Shown: positions 45,801 to 56,680 of the stretch, in pieces
How the letters are laid out: every line of letters begins with the position of its first letter
How positions within the stretch are numbered: position 1 is the first letter of the stretch
Source: Cordilura impudica
Taxonomy: Eukaryota > Arthropoda > Insecta > Diptera > Scathophagidae
Length of the DNA: 64,000 bases
Assembly (NCBI GenBank): GCA_963682025.1
Contig: OY821517.1
Coordinates: 23,958,620 to 24,022,619, forward strand
Direction of reading: 5' to 3'
Made by a program: the position numbers and the translations under genes
Notes under the pieces: model-generated
The model's database searches: none
Told to the model about the DNA's origin: nothing
Seen by the model: only the letters and a program-made list of their open reading frames with translations

Positions 45801-46061
45801 CCTAAGTGGCGAGAAATGATTGCATTAGGACACATAGTCAATTTAAGGCAATTGCGGTAATCGTGTAAATCTTCTGGCGTATCATCTGTTAAGTACTTTA
45901 AGTTGATTTCCTTCAGCATCAGTTTAGTCAACAGCTGAACCTAGTAACGCCACGAAAATATTGCCATAAAAGGAGCAAATAAAGGCGATATATAAGCCGG
46001 ATGAAAGACTGGGTATTTAAAAATTTACAAAACTTATTAATTTAAAAATAGTTATGTTATA

Positions 46062-46942
46062 AATGGATCTAATGTGATTAAGATTAAATTTTATTAAATT
46101 ATTTATTTTTTTATTTTTATTATTATTATTATATATTAATTTAGTTATTATTACAAATAAATAAAATCATCATTTTTCAACATTTCTATAAAAAAAAGTG
46201 ATTTTTTTCCTAAGGTTAACATATTGCGGTTATTTCAGTATCGAAGGTATGAAATTTTAGTTAAGTATGTAACATACCGTCGTAAAGGCTAATTTGTCTA
46301 GTTTCTCAGTACATGTTTTATTTTTAAGGTTTTAGAAAAACTTACACATAAATAGGAAAAAATTCAATATGGTGCATATGCTAAAAATTTAAAAACAGTT
46401 GTTTTGAGTTACAAAACATTTATTTTGATAGATAGATGTCCCACTAAGCGACCAAAAAGCTCTTAAAGGAAAAAAACCTAAGCTTTCTTCTGAGCAAAAA
46501 AGGGTCTTTTTTGGAAAAAAGTCAAAAAAATATTTATTTAGCAAAAATAAAAAGTAAAAAAATTTTTTTAATTTAAAAATTTAAAAAAAAATTTTTTAAA
46601 TTTAAAAATAATTTTTAAAATTTAAAAAAAATTTTTTAAAATTTAAAGAAAATTTATTAAAATTTAAAAAAAAAAATTTTAACATTTTTTTCGAGAGATT
46701 GAAGAAATAGCTATCTAAACTATTTGGGACAAATTTTGCTAAGAACAGTAGGTAAAAAGTTACATGGATCAGAAAAAACACCTGTTGGGCCAAAATGTCA
46801 AATCTTGACCCCTCTAACTAAGAGAGTTTTTGGACGATCTTGTGTCTAATCTACTATCCAATAGGACTAACCTTGGTGCAAATTTCATACCGATCGGAAG
46901 ACATCGGTTTCAAAAGTTGGGTCACTTGATACGAAACGCCCC
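46062..46942. repeat. Element C right inverted repeat
   Basis: Continuous partner of the left arm; starts inside with GGATCTAATGTGATTAAG and ends at GAAACGCCCC (46942). Confidence 0.85.
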
Positions 46943-46950
46943 ATATATAT

Positions 46951-48783
46951 TTTTAAATTTTTATATTATTTTTAAACTTATAGGGGGTCTTATGAACGAA
47001 TGGGTTAACTAAAACAACATATGGTCACAGACTGCCTGTAGCTGTATAAGAGAAGCCTTAATATTTTATTGTATTATATTAAATAATACCAGCTAAAGAA
47101 AACAATATAGGGTTTATGATATAATGAAAAAAAAAAGAAAAAATAAAATTAATAAATGTTGTCAGGGTAATGTTATAAATAAATATTTATGAAACTGTAA
47201 CAAAAGGCTTGAGCCAGTAAAGTAAGTAAATAATGAGAAATACGTGTTGCGGTAAACAAAAAAAAAAAAAAAAAAAACTTTAACATAAACTATTTATAGT
47301 GAAACCTATTTATATGAAATCTATAAAACGATTCAGGTTGCCACTTACGATTTATCAAAATTTTACTTTGAAATTAAAAAATGGTTTTTGTTAGTAAGCT
47401 GATTGATAAATTCTCTTAAAAGTTCTCAAAATCTTAGGGTTTTAGAATTTTAAAAATTTTTTGGGAAAATGTTAAAAATTACCAAAATAATAAACTAAAC
47501 TGATGTTCAGAAAGTGTATTTAAAACAGTAAAATTATAACAAACAGTAACTAGAAGTTCCTTATTTTATCTTTTATTTTATTATTAAATTATTTCATTCA
47601 ATAAAAATTGTTCTACGAAAATTTTGAAAGTTACTCAAAATGATGTACAAACCACTTTTAAACTTGGATGCTGCACAACTAGGGCAATATCGAAATGGTG
47701 GATAAAAAACTACAACGCCTCGAGTACAATGTTGACGAAAAGTAAAAATGGTTTTTGTAACAAGCTAATTCAGATAGAAATATATAATGTTTTAAGGCCA
47801 AACTAAAATTGCGTAATTTTGAAGCTCTCAAACATTGTAAAGTATGAACCGTTACTTTGAGTTTGGGTATTCTAATTCTGGCTGCGTTCATTTATAAAAA
47901 CCATCATTGTTAAAAACAAAAATAAATATGAAATTAAATTACCTACTGGTCGACGAACAACAATTTCAATTTCAAATTTAAATGGTATTAGAATTTAAAG
48001 GCTATAATATTGAATTTAAGACATAGATGGAGGGTATAAAATATTCTATACAGCCGAATTTAACACCCTTACTTATTCAAATTGAAATTTTTTCGAAAAA
48101 AGTTAATTTTATTTCATATTTTTACCAATTCTACTTAAAATATCAATATAATACCAAAACGATTTTTAAATGATTTTTGAAGCATTTTATAATCACATAG
48201 TCTATCAAGTGATTGGCTGGTTTTAACTTAAGATATAAAAATAATAAAAAAAAAATCGCCATAAAATTTTTTATTGCAATTTTCGTGTTTAGCAGGACAC
48301 AATACATAAACATAGTCGCATCTAAAGTGCAGATATATTTTTTTGTTGCCTAGTGTAATTAGCACTTTTATTAAATTTGTTACTGATTTTTAAAACGTTT
48401 GTGTGCAAACTGCATTAAAATTTAACAAAAATTCTATGCTTTAAGTCATTAAGTTACACACTTATATTGAAGTTTAAATATTTCTCACTGTAACAATAAC
48501 AGGTATACATATAAAATAGATTATCTGTTTTACGAAATAGTCCCTGCTCGGGTGCCAATTCCTTTTAGTTAGTTTATACAAAATTTTTCAATACTGTCAG
48601 ATTAAGAAGAAGAAAACATTTATAAAAATCAGAAGAACTCTGTCATTTGTCTAATCCAGGCGTGACTATGGCGGCCCGTTGCCTGTTTATTACCCTATGT
48701 AAAAATTTTGCAGAATTTATAACAAAATATAAGTATTCCAAAATCTACTAAAATTTTCAAAAACAAACTTTTTATACAAACAA
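46951..48783. other. AT-rich DNA, no gene; one GTCY subfamily-2 end
   Basis: About 47985-48078 (minus) matches the start of the second GTCY subfamily (AATAAGTAAGGGTGTTAAAT, GGCTGTATAGAATATTTTAT on the complement). Otherwise AT-rich with no coding stretch I can support. Confidence 0.5.
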
Positions 48784-49204
48784 TTGACTACAAAGTTCAG
48801 TATTAAAAACCTTTGTAATGCACTACTGGTACATCAATTAAATTTATATGCTCAAGTATTGTCCATGAAATATATCATGGATGTGGTAATAAAAACAGTT
48901 TACTTTATTCGATCGCATGCGCTTCAGCATCGCAACTTCAAAGTATACCTAAACGAATTAAGTTACGAACACGGTTGTCTATTTTTCCAAAGTTGATTTA
49001 TGGGTGGACATTGGAAATGTTGTGGCTGAACATAGAAATCATGTTTCAAATCTAAATAATAAATTAAGGTAGTTGGATCTGTTTTCAACCGAAAAAATTG
49101 ATCAGCTCAACAAGGAGTTACAGGGTCAATATAATTTAATTATTGGCATTTGTAATCATGTCAAAGCATTAAAAATCAAGCAAATTTTATTTCAGATCCA
49201 GCTT

Positions 49205-50308
49205 AGAAATATATGATTTCTTCTTCTACACCACATACCATTAAAAACAATTTGGAATAGTCAGAGTTCAGAAAAAAACACACACTGAATTAAAAACTCT
49301 AAAAATTAAAACATTATCCACTCGCGATCGAAAAAAAAATCATAAACAACACAAAAAATTTCTCTGTTTTCTATTTTATTACTATCTTTTTATTAATTTT
49401 TTTTTTTTATTTTTATTATTATATTTTTATTTTTATTTTTATTTTTATTTTTATTTTTTTGTAACTGCTAATGAATTAATTTAGATTTTTTAATAAATTT
49501 GGTTGAAATAATTATTGTCATTATTATAGGGGTGTTTCAGATTTTTCCGATCGCTAGTGGATAATGTTTTAATTTTCAGATGTACGCGTTAAAGAACATG
49601 TTATGTTTTTTTTTAGCAGTACACGTGCAAGAAGACAAACTTAAAATAAAGCTACACTCGAATCTGTGTGGTTTATGTGTGTTCGAAACAAAAAATATGT
49701 AATAGAAAAATGTTCGTGTAGATAACGAAATATTAAAACGAAGCACAGTCATGATTGTGTTGGGCACCGTAAAAAAATTTAGAAACACACATAATTGATA
49801 ATAAAATAAAAATATGTGTTGGCTGCTTTAGAATAGAACATTGTGTGTTTGATGTGTGTATTTTCTGAACCTTGGTTATAGTATTAATTGAAAACTGTCT
49901 GAAAAATGATGTTAAACCAAAAAACTAGAAAAAGTGCACTATCCAAACTATACGTCACATATGGCAACTCTAACAAAACTGAGAACAGTGGAAATTAGAA
50001 GTATAAATGCATCAGTAATTTTAATATTTTAAAATAACGATTGATAAGCTTGAGATTACTACGAAGTAAAAGCTGTATTAAAACTGATTACAAACAAGGC
50101 CTGACTTTAAGTGAGGACGTCACGTACGAGTTTATGTGAGATAGGCGGTGGTTTGAGTCGCACTGCCGTCTTAAGTAGAAAAATTTCATGTAACATAACA
50201 ATTTTTAAATTTTTAAGGTAATCGCTGATGAAGTCTTAATGCCAGAAACCGTTCTGAGGAAAGATTTTTAAAAATATATGCTTTCTTCTTCTCTATTACG
50301 CACTATTA
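49205..50308 (+). mobile_element. tRNA-derived SINE-like element, tail-head dimer split by a MITE
   Basis: A tail (ATATATGATTTCTTCTTCTA, CACCACATACCAT) at 49205-49245, then a MITE, then head TCTGAAAAATGATG, a tRNA-like part around GGCCTGACTTTAAGTGAGG and TGGTTTGAGTCGCAC, the body ATCGCTGATGAAGTC and CCAGAAACCGTTC, and a tail to 50308. Same family as 37956-38542; the B box is degenerate. Confidence 0.6.
49262..49874. mobile_element. hAT-type MITE (family of 3652-4537)
   Basis: Ends CAGAGTTCAGAAAAAAACAC and, reverse complemented, CAAGGTTCAGAAAATACACA. Flanks GGAATAGT and GTTATAGT agree at 6 of 8 positions. The middle holds (ATTTTT)n low-complexity DNA. Confidence 0.85.
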
Positions 50309-50700
50309 AAAACAATATTCACCATTCTCTACCATTAAAAGAATTTAAGAACAATAAAACTGCTAATTGTGCAAAGCAAGCTGATGAAATTGGAAAACTG
50401 TCAGTCAAATTTAATCGCCGTTTCTCAGAACTTAAAAATAGGACAAAACGTTTGAGATATTTTCTTCTCTATTGCATGTAGAAGTTAAAAGTGTTCCAGA
50501 AGCATTTCAAATAGAAATAATTTAAAATGTAACAATGAGTTTAAGGAAGTTCAACAAACGACATCAATAATTGAAAAGTATCCTAACCTAAGATTATTTG
50601 CTCAAAAAATTGTAAGCTCTTGCAGATCTGTATATGTTTGAGAAGATTTTCGGTTTAATAATGAAATTTTTTAAAAGTAACTTGCAATAACAGATGAAAA

Positions 50701-51043
50701 TCTTGAATGGCAATTACCATGTGGAACTACATATTACATTGATGTAGATTTAAAAATAATGAACTATAGCAAAGAAAAACAAATATCTTGTTAATATGTA
50801 TTTAAGTATGTACTGAAATAATCTACATATTAATACTGGAAGGTAAATTTTTAGTTCCCTTTTTAATATGCGGGCACTGAGGAGTGTGAAAATTGGCATA
50901 GTCATAGTTCATATCGAAGAGAAGCTGAGAATGATAAAATTAATATTTAATATTTCTTAAGAATATATTAAATTAAATAAAATATAATATTTATAATAAT
51001 TCGTTACACCCTGCTAATGCGAATGATTTAAATTATATATCAG
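50701..51043. other. AT-rich DNA without recognisable feature
   Basis: No ORF or repeat border I can support. Confidence 0.45.
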
Positions 51044-51225
51044 ACGATCTGTGTTGAATTGTAAATGTCTAAAATTGATTAGCATATCTTAAGGCTCATT
51101 AAAATATTCATAAATTTTATATATATATATAGATTTAAAAAAAAACATTGCAAGACAAAAAATGAATGACACAAATAATATTTCCTAGAATCTGCACTCG
51201 AATTTCGAGCGCTGGGCTATACTAG
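51044..51225 (+). mobile_element. Helitron-type repeat, 3' fragment
   Basis: TTTCCTAGAATCTGCACTCG, hairpin CTCGAATTTCGAG and a CTAG end at 51222-51225 followed by T. Confidence 0.75.
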
Positions 51226-51416
51226 TAACAATAAATGTTTCAGTGAAAAGTTTTCTTGAAACAATTAAAAAAATTACTGCAAATATAAAAATAAATATTC
51301 TTCTTGAAATAATAGAGTGTATTGAAATAAAACAAATAAATATTTTAACTAATATTATTATTTTTTTTTTCATATAATAATCAACGAAATATTTTTGATA
51401 AAAAAGTTGGCCCGTG

Positions 51417-54400
51417 CACAGTGGTCAATTTCGCGAGATAGCGGTCAAAACTCTATAACTTTTGACCGGATTGGTATTTTTTTACGCAATTTGTTTTGTT
51501 CAATAGGAGGGACTTCAAGCTTCAATTTGCGTATTCAATCGTGAAAATCGACTGATAGGAACGTAAGTAATTTGGAGTTAAAAATGCATTTTAATTTTTT
51601 GTTGAGTTTCCATGTAAAAGTTGAATATTTTCTTCAATCGTATTTTACAACCAATACTTATTTATTATTCCTAAACTTAATTTTGGTCAGAAAATGCCAA
51701 AATTTGGCCCCTGACATTTATTTAGTCTCAATATTCACAGGGGCCAAAGGTTGGTTTTTTTGGAAGAAAGCTAATTCTTGTGAGGATTAAACTGAAAAAT
51801 AACACTGAAATTCCCAACGATATCAATACCATTTGGATATATTACATACAGAGCACAACATCGATAAAATTTTAAGTAAACTTTTACTATTGATTTAAAG
51901 TGCACATACATATATTTTATTTAAATGTATTAATAAAAATTTATACTAAAATTAGAAACAAATTATAATCTTTAAACTAGTATTAATTAAACAATATTAG
52001 TAAAAATTTCTTCCAAGTAGCTTTGATTTTCATTTTGCAGTAGTTGTTTAGCTTCTTCATCTAACTCTAATGAGGTTGATTTCCATTTTTGTCGAATACT
52101 GGACATATATGGGTCTGATGTGCACAACAAAATATTAATAAGATCTTCATTAGTACAATATCTGGAAATTTTTCTTGTATTGTGCTCGCGAAAGATTCTG
52201 TAGTCTTTGTTCCTTTTTTCTTGGGCTTCTTCTGAGAGATCTCCAATTGGAAGCATATTGTGCTGAATTATTTGTTCCCCATGGAACAAAATTTTGTGAA
52301 CTGTGGTTGGCATATGTCTCCAAGAATATTTTTGGTTATAAAGGGTTGCTGTCTCATTAGCATACTGACCAAATTTTTTTGCATCTATCTTTTTGCTACA
52401 TGCTATAACTTGTAATATGATTTGGAATCGTCGTATTAAATCATAATCTACTCCAGTTATAGAAGCTGCAGTTTCTGGATCGGAAAAAAATCTCCTTGCT
52501 GTGTTTCCATCATTAGAATATCCTTCTCCTTGCTTTGGCTGGTCAATTATAAGGCCTATCTCACGGTATTTTTCTTGAATATCTTTTTTTTTTGCTTTCT
52601 TTTTTCCAAATTTTCTTTGTTGTTTCTCACTGTTTCGCCTAACGGGCCAAATTCCAAATCGTATCCCAATTTAAGAATATGCTCCATAAAACGAATTCTA
52701 GCATGAAAAGGTGACATTCCAAATTCATATGCTTCATTAAAACTATCGTCTTGTGTTGGTGGTTGGCTCAATTGACTTGATGTTTTTTGGCATATGGTGC
52801 AGCTTGACGATGACTTTGTTTTGGTTAAAGCTTGTGCACATTTTCCATCAATCATTGTGAGACACATTTTAAAATTTACTTCAATGTCTTGGTCATCAAA
52901 TTTAAATGTTACTGGTTGAAGTTCTTTAATTTGATCATTTATTTTTCGATCTTCTTCATCTATGACATCTTGAGTCTCCTTTTTGTAAGCAAACTTTATT
53001 GGTCTACAAAATTTTGTTGACGAGGGAATTTCATTCTTCCATACATCTATCTCTGCAGCTCTACTAGTTGACGGCTCTGAACCAATATAAGTTTTTGTTA
53101 AACGTAATGGAACGAAAGAAATCATGAATAAATTGGCATCTGATGAATTTTCCGCATTACATTGTTTGTATTGTTTCTGGCCAGAGGACCCATCACATCC
53201 CCATTTAGAAATTAAAGTCATGCTGCAATTTTTAAACTTCTTTAAATAGTCAGCATCAAATGTCTTTACTAACCGTTCTGCAGTGTGTTCAAGAAGATCC
53301 TGCAATTTTATTTCTGCTGAACTTGAAGTTACACTAATAGCAGTTGGTGAAGGTAAGCAATCTTTTTTGGCAGAAACTATATCTCGATATGATGGAAAAA
53401 TTCCACAATTTTTTTCATTGGTTCGCTTCCGCAATTCTGTATATTGGTTTTTAGTCATTTTCAAATCCAAAAATAGTGCAAATGCTTCTTCTGGAGTAAA
53501 TTTATTTTCTTCAGTTGGTGTCGCCATACTTTCTAAAATCCTTTTTGTGCGTCTGGGGCTTGCTTCCACTATTTTTTCAATGATAGCAATTTTACCCTTT
53601 TTAGTTTTCGATGGTTGAATTTTAAGCAGAAATGAATCCTTTATGATGCTACAAGAAACTTCTTCATTGATATGTTTAAGCTTGCGTCTTCGTGATCTTT
53701 CGCTACAATTATCAATTGGCTTTGCTGGTCGACCACCTTTTCCAGTTTCCGTGGTAGTTACTGATGGCTTTTTAAAAATAAGTTTATTTCTTAGCCATTC
53801 TTGGTTGCGTGAGTAAAACAATTTCTTGTTTCTGGAACATTGATTGTACCGTTTTCTTAAAGTATTTAAAAAGTTTTTTATTTTTAAGTTATGAATTTTA
53901 ATTTCTTGTTTGTCGCATATTTTGAAGAATGGATTATTCATTATATGTAAAATAATGTCGTTTTCATCTTTCCGTTCAAAATATATATCAGATAGAACAC
54001 TATAACTGAATTTAGCCATTGCTTAAACAATAATGAAGAAAAAAAATGAATGCATGGCTTAATATACTATTGCTCACATAATATAACATAATATAACAGG
54101 TAGTTGGTTTTACCAGTTATTTCCATTGGTTTTAAATTTATTTGCAATTTTCACGTATTTAAGTTGTGTAATATTAGATGGCAATAAAATCTTTTTTACC
54201 TTTTCCAAATGAATTGCCAGATACCACATAATTTGAGAGTTCTATTGTCATTTTTGTCAAAATTTTGATACATCCTTCTATGTGGACTAGGTCCAAATAT
54301 GGGCCAACTTCTCCTAATTTCAACAGAATTATTTTTTGGGTCAATAAGAACTCCTGTACAAAATTTCATCAAAATATATGCATAATAGCCACTTTCACAT

Positions 54401-54938
54401 ACAAATAACTTCTCAAAAAATATGACGTGCATTTGTACCTAATATCTTACCTTGGGTCAGAAAAATTGCTGTAGCGCAAAAAGTGCAGTCCCGATGCATG
54501 GACATGTATATACAGGAATGTAGGGGAGAGTTAAATCTCCTCCTGTGACTCAGCTTGAGTCACAGGAGTTGTGCTCTATGAAGTAGGAAATTTCCGAGAA
54601 ATTTGACCTTTTTTAAAAAAAAAATTTGAATTGTATCAGTAATAGGAAATAAGTTAAGTTACAACACAAAATTTATTTCGTCCAAAAATCTTGAAAAACA
54701 AAAAAGTTATGATCATTTAAACTTTAAAAATTAACTAAAAATATCATAAATTTACTAAATTCTGAAAAAGCCCATTTTGGACCACCCTGTTCTCAGTGAA
54801 ATAGTTGAAATAGAGTTCTAATTTTTTGGCTCCCGAGGTTTACTACTGTCTACTTTCATATGAGTCTAATAACTTTAAAATCGGAGAACAAAAACCAAAA
54901 GGAGTTTTGGCCGCTATCTCAAAATATTGACCACAGTG
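51417..54938 (-). mobile_element. Transib transposon, copy 2 (better preserved)
   Basis: Same ends as copy 1 (CACAGTGGTCAATTTCGCGA; right end reads CACTGTGGTCAATATTTTGA on the complement). Flanks CCGTG (51412-51416) and CCGCG (54939-54943) agree at 4 of 5 bases. 3522 bp. Inserted beside a SINE fragment. Confidence 0.9.
51987..54019 (-). pseudogene. Transib transposase (RAG1-related), one frameshift from complete
   Basis: Would cut the element at its CACAGTG ends. From 54019 (MAKFSYSV) 487 codons are open. Key positions are Asp276 in SKWGCDGSSGQ, aligned with the first catalytic Asp of RAG1; Asp391 in CLTMIDGK, aligned with the second; a zinc-binding C407-x2-C410 (CTIC) and later H/H in GMSPFHARIRFMEHIL, as in RAG1. 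An A-run of 10 after KQ shifts the frame (8 or 11 would keep it). Downstream, the right frame continues with YREIGLIIDQPKQGEGYSND, MPTTVHKILFHGEQII and LPIGDLSEEAQEKRNKD, where the last Glu aligns with the third catalytic residue, to a stop at 51987. Total about 680 residues, normal for Transib. The defect could be a mutation or a homopolymer miscall. Confidence 0.9.
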
Positions 54939-54943
54939 CCGCG

Positions 54944-55015
54944 GAGCGTTTTGAGCCGGCAGGCCTAGTCTAATCGAGCGGTTTCTGGAATGAAGATTTC
55001 ATCAGTAGTTAAAAA
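54944..55015 (-). repeat. SINE fragment next to Transib copy 2
   Basis: On the complement, ACTGATGAAATCTTCATTCC and AGAAACCGCTCGATTAGAC match the SINE body GCTGATGAAGGCTGAAATGC / AGAAACCGGTCCGATTAAG. Confidence 0.55.
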
Positions 55016-55059
55016 AAAATTAATTTAAAATTTAAATAGTATTCAAATTTAAAGTTTAT

Positions 55060-55150
55060 GTATCGGTAATTGTACTATTGAGTTTAAGGTATGGGCGGAG
55101 GGTATCAAGGATTCGACACAGCTAAACTTAATTCTCTTACTTGTTGAAGT
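55060..55150 (-). repeat. GTCY subfamily-2 end fragment
   Basis: Complement starts CAACAAGTAAGAGAATTAAG, then GCTGTGTCGAATCCTTGATA and CCCTCCGCCCAT, like the head of 37055-37543. Confidence 0.55.
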
Positions 55151-55419
55151 TTCAAATTGTTCAAAATTTATTTTTTAGTATGTTCAGGAATTTTCGTTTA
55201 TTTACTATTTTCTTTGGATAGTTTCTGTATAGTGTTATACAGGCTGGGCCTGTATATATATATTTTTTTTTTTCGATTTTTCTGATAATAAAATATACAA
55301 AATGGGAATTTTTTTACACTAAGTATTGAAAATAGGGTCACTTAAATGATCCTCATTTTCGGCTTAGAGCATTTTCTATAAAATTTTTCAAAATTTCTGG
55401 CTGCAGAGTTTTAATTTCT

Positions 55420-56283
55420 CAAGAATCTTGGCCTTGAGTTCAAGGATTGTCTCGGGCTTGTTCACGTATACTTGCTTCTTCAAATTACCCCAAGGATAAT
55501 AGTCTGAATTTCTGGAAATTATTCACTCTCCAAAAATTTACCTTAAAAGAGCCATTGTGTCTCGGACAGTGTGAGCAGTGACTTCATTCTATTGAAACCA
55601 CATCTCAGGTCTGTTTTCAAGAGCAGGATGTAAAAAAATGTTCTATCATAAACCAATACCGCTCTCCATTTACGGTTATAGTACTTTCATTTTCATTTTC
55701 GAAGAAGTAGGGCCCAATTATATTTTCAGATGTAATGCCATACCATGTTGTACATCTAGTGGGATGCAATTGGCGCTAGTGAATGACTCTTGGATTTTCA
55801 GAACCCCAGAACGTACACTTCTGCTTATTAAAAAAGCCATTCAAATGAAAATGAGCTTCATCACTCATAATCAGATTTTCAATAAAGCTGATTTCATTTC
55901 TCGCCAACTGCTGAAATTTAATTGAAATTTAGACGTTGCCGAAGATTAACTCGGGTTTTAATTCTTGCTCCAATGGCAGCTTATATGTTAATAAATCTTT
56001 TTTTTTTAATACACCGTAGAACGCCTTCTGGTAGATGTTTCTGGTGTTTCGTTAATAATTTCATAAATATTCATTATTTTCCGCAATGTGAATAAAACGT
56101 GATCTACCGGTTCGAGGCCATGTTGGTGATGACAATCAACTAAGCAACGAGGTCATTGCTTCTGAGGGCGCGATTCTGATCGTAAAATGGCGACGATATG
56201 CTCTTTGTACTAAAGCAATTTATCGCTGATTAAAACAATAAAATTCTGTTATTCTGATTCTCTGTTCAGTTGTGAATGTCTCC
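55420..56283 (-). pseudogene. Tc1/mariner-superfamily (IS630-type) transposase, decayed
   Basis: Starts METFTTEQRIRITEFY at 56283, the N-terminal helix-turn-helix of an insect IS630-type family. Then, in changing frames, PRTGRSRF, ENLIMSDEAHFHLNGFFNKQ (first catalytic Asp, near 55860), CTFWGSENP, GPYFFENENESTITVNGERY (about 55690) and, near the end, SDYYPWGNLKKQVYVNKPET, which corresponds to the third catalytic segment (usually LTPLDYFLWG). The middle Asp (QQD) segment is lost and there are several stops. Length is close to a full protein. The ends are not clear; the complementary ATACAGGC...GCCTGTAT near 55235 is the only hint. Confidence 0.8.
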
Positions 56284-56305
56284 ATTTTTTATTCTCCAGG
56301 TATTA

Positions 56306-56680
56306 TCTATAATATTAATAGGCTAAGCGATTTCTTGTGACCGATGTTTTGTTCTACCGTTTTATCCCGATTTAGACTGAACGTATATTATTTGAGAGGC
56401 ATTTCTTTTTAGCCGTTTTGCAAATTTACAGATTTTAAAATTTTTTGCTTTATTTTGAATTAATTGCATTTAAAGTTCCTACTAACACATTCATAAAATT
56501 ATACAATGCTATGTGTGTGTTTATTAAATTTGTTAATGTGTTTGTAATAAAAACAATTTTTTTTTTGTGTTGATTTGTGAATTGGATATAATAGATTAGC
56601 ATACCTTTACGGTCTTTATTTAATGGAAATATAAATTTCCTAGAATTTGCACTCGAATTTCGAGGGCTGGAATCTGCTAG
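56306..56680 (+). mobile_element. Non-autonomous Helitron, complete
   Basis: TCTATAATATTAATAGGCTA after A (56305), hairpin CTCGAATTTCGAG, end GGAATCTGCTAG (56680). The next base is A where T is expected. Confidence 0.8.

Larger units (their letters stand above)
40200..46000 (-). pseudogene. Element C transposase, uncharacterised family, split by a LINE
   Basis: Minus strand, first part (about 45950-45816) joined to 41076-40990 across the LINE: EINLKYLTDDTPEDLHDYRN, CPNAIISRHLGECSNC and HQKEFSQLL. Then FEFWIQADRC and ETFEV (to about 40840), frame change, FVVTYDFAENYKYVLQDDIQ and FHFNND (about 40840-40760), SVAIISHDLTHATIAVYEY (about 40710), and FGMPADWHIHPTAHGKGACD followed by GIGANLKK (about 40550-40440). 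The motif chain FSENY / QDxxQxxH / SDxLxHDTxAV / DGxGGxxKR is familiar from uncharacterised transposon-like proteins of arthropods and cnidarians, and suggests acidic catalytic residues. Several stops and frame changes make it dead. Start and family are unresolved. Confidence 0.7.
37650..46942 (-). mobile_element. Element C: uncharacterised transposon with about 880-bp terminal inverted repeats
   Basis: Ends GGGGCGTTTCATGTCAAAAG (37650) and, reverse complemented, GGGGCGTTTCGTATCAAGTG (from 46942). Flanks ATTTATAT and ATATATAT suggest an 8-bp duplication with one change. The right arm is 46062-46942. The left arm is 37650-40190, lengthened by a SINE (37956-38542) and a Helitron (38993-40119). 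The core holds a minus-strand transposase split by a LINE. Without insertions it is about 2.9 kb. Confidence 0.8.
48784..50700 (+). pseudogene. Second hAT transposase (ZBED5/GTF2IRD2-like), interrupted
   Basis: Opens with YIMDVVIKTVYFIRSHALQH and RNFKVYLNELSYEHG, then in shifted frames FSTEKIDQLNKELQGQYN and NHVKALKIKQ, up to about 49200. After a SINE plus MITE insertion it resumes with HHSLPLKEF, CAKQADEIGKLSVKFNRRF and SELKNR (50310-50460), then EVKSVPEAFQIEI and the decayed region corresponding to the C-terminal dimerisation block. The order (N-S-R-H-R-F motif, Lx-KLQG, HFP-like, RFxDL) is that of hAT proteins. The BED finger and first catalytic part are absent. It differs from the copy at 1202-2933, so it is a separate element. 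No ends found. Confidence 0.8.

Noticed and set aside
45791..45805. CCTAA repeats as an insect telomere remnant
   Set aside because: Only three units, present at the 3' end of both LINE copies; it is the element tail.
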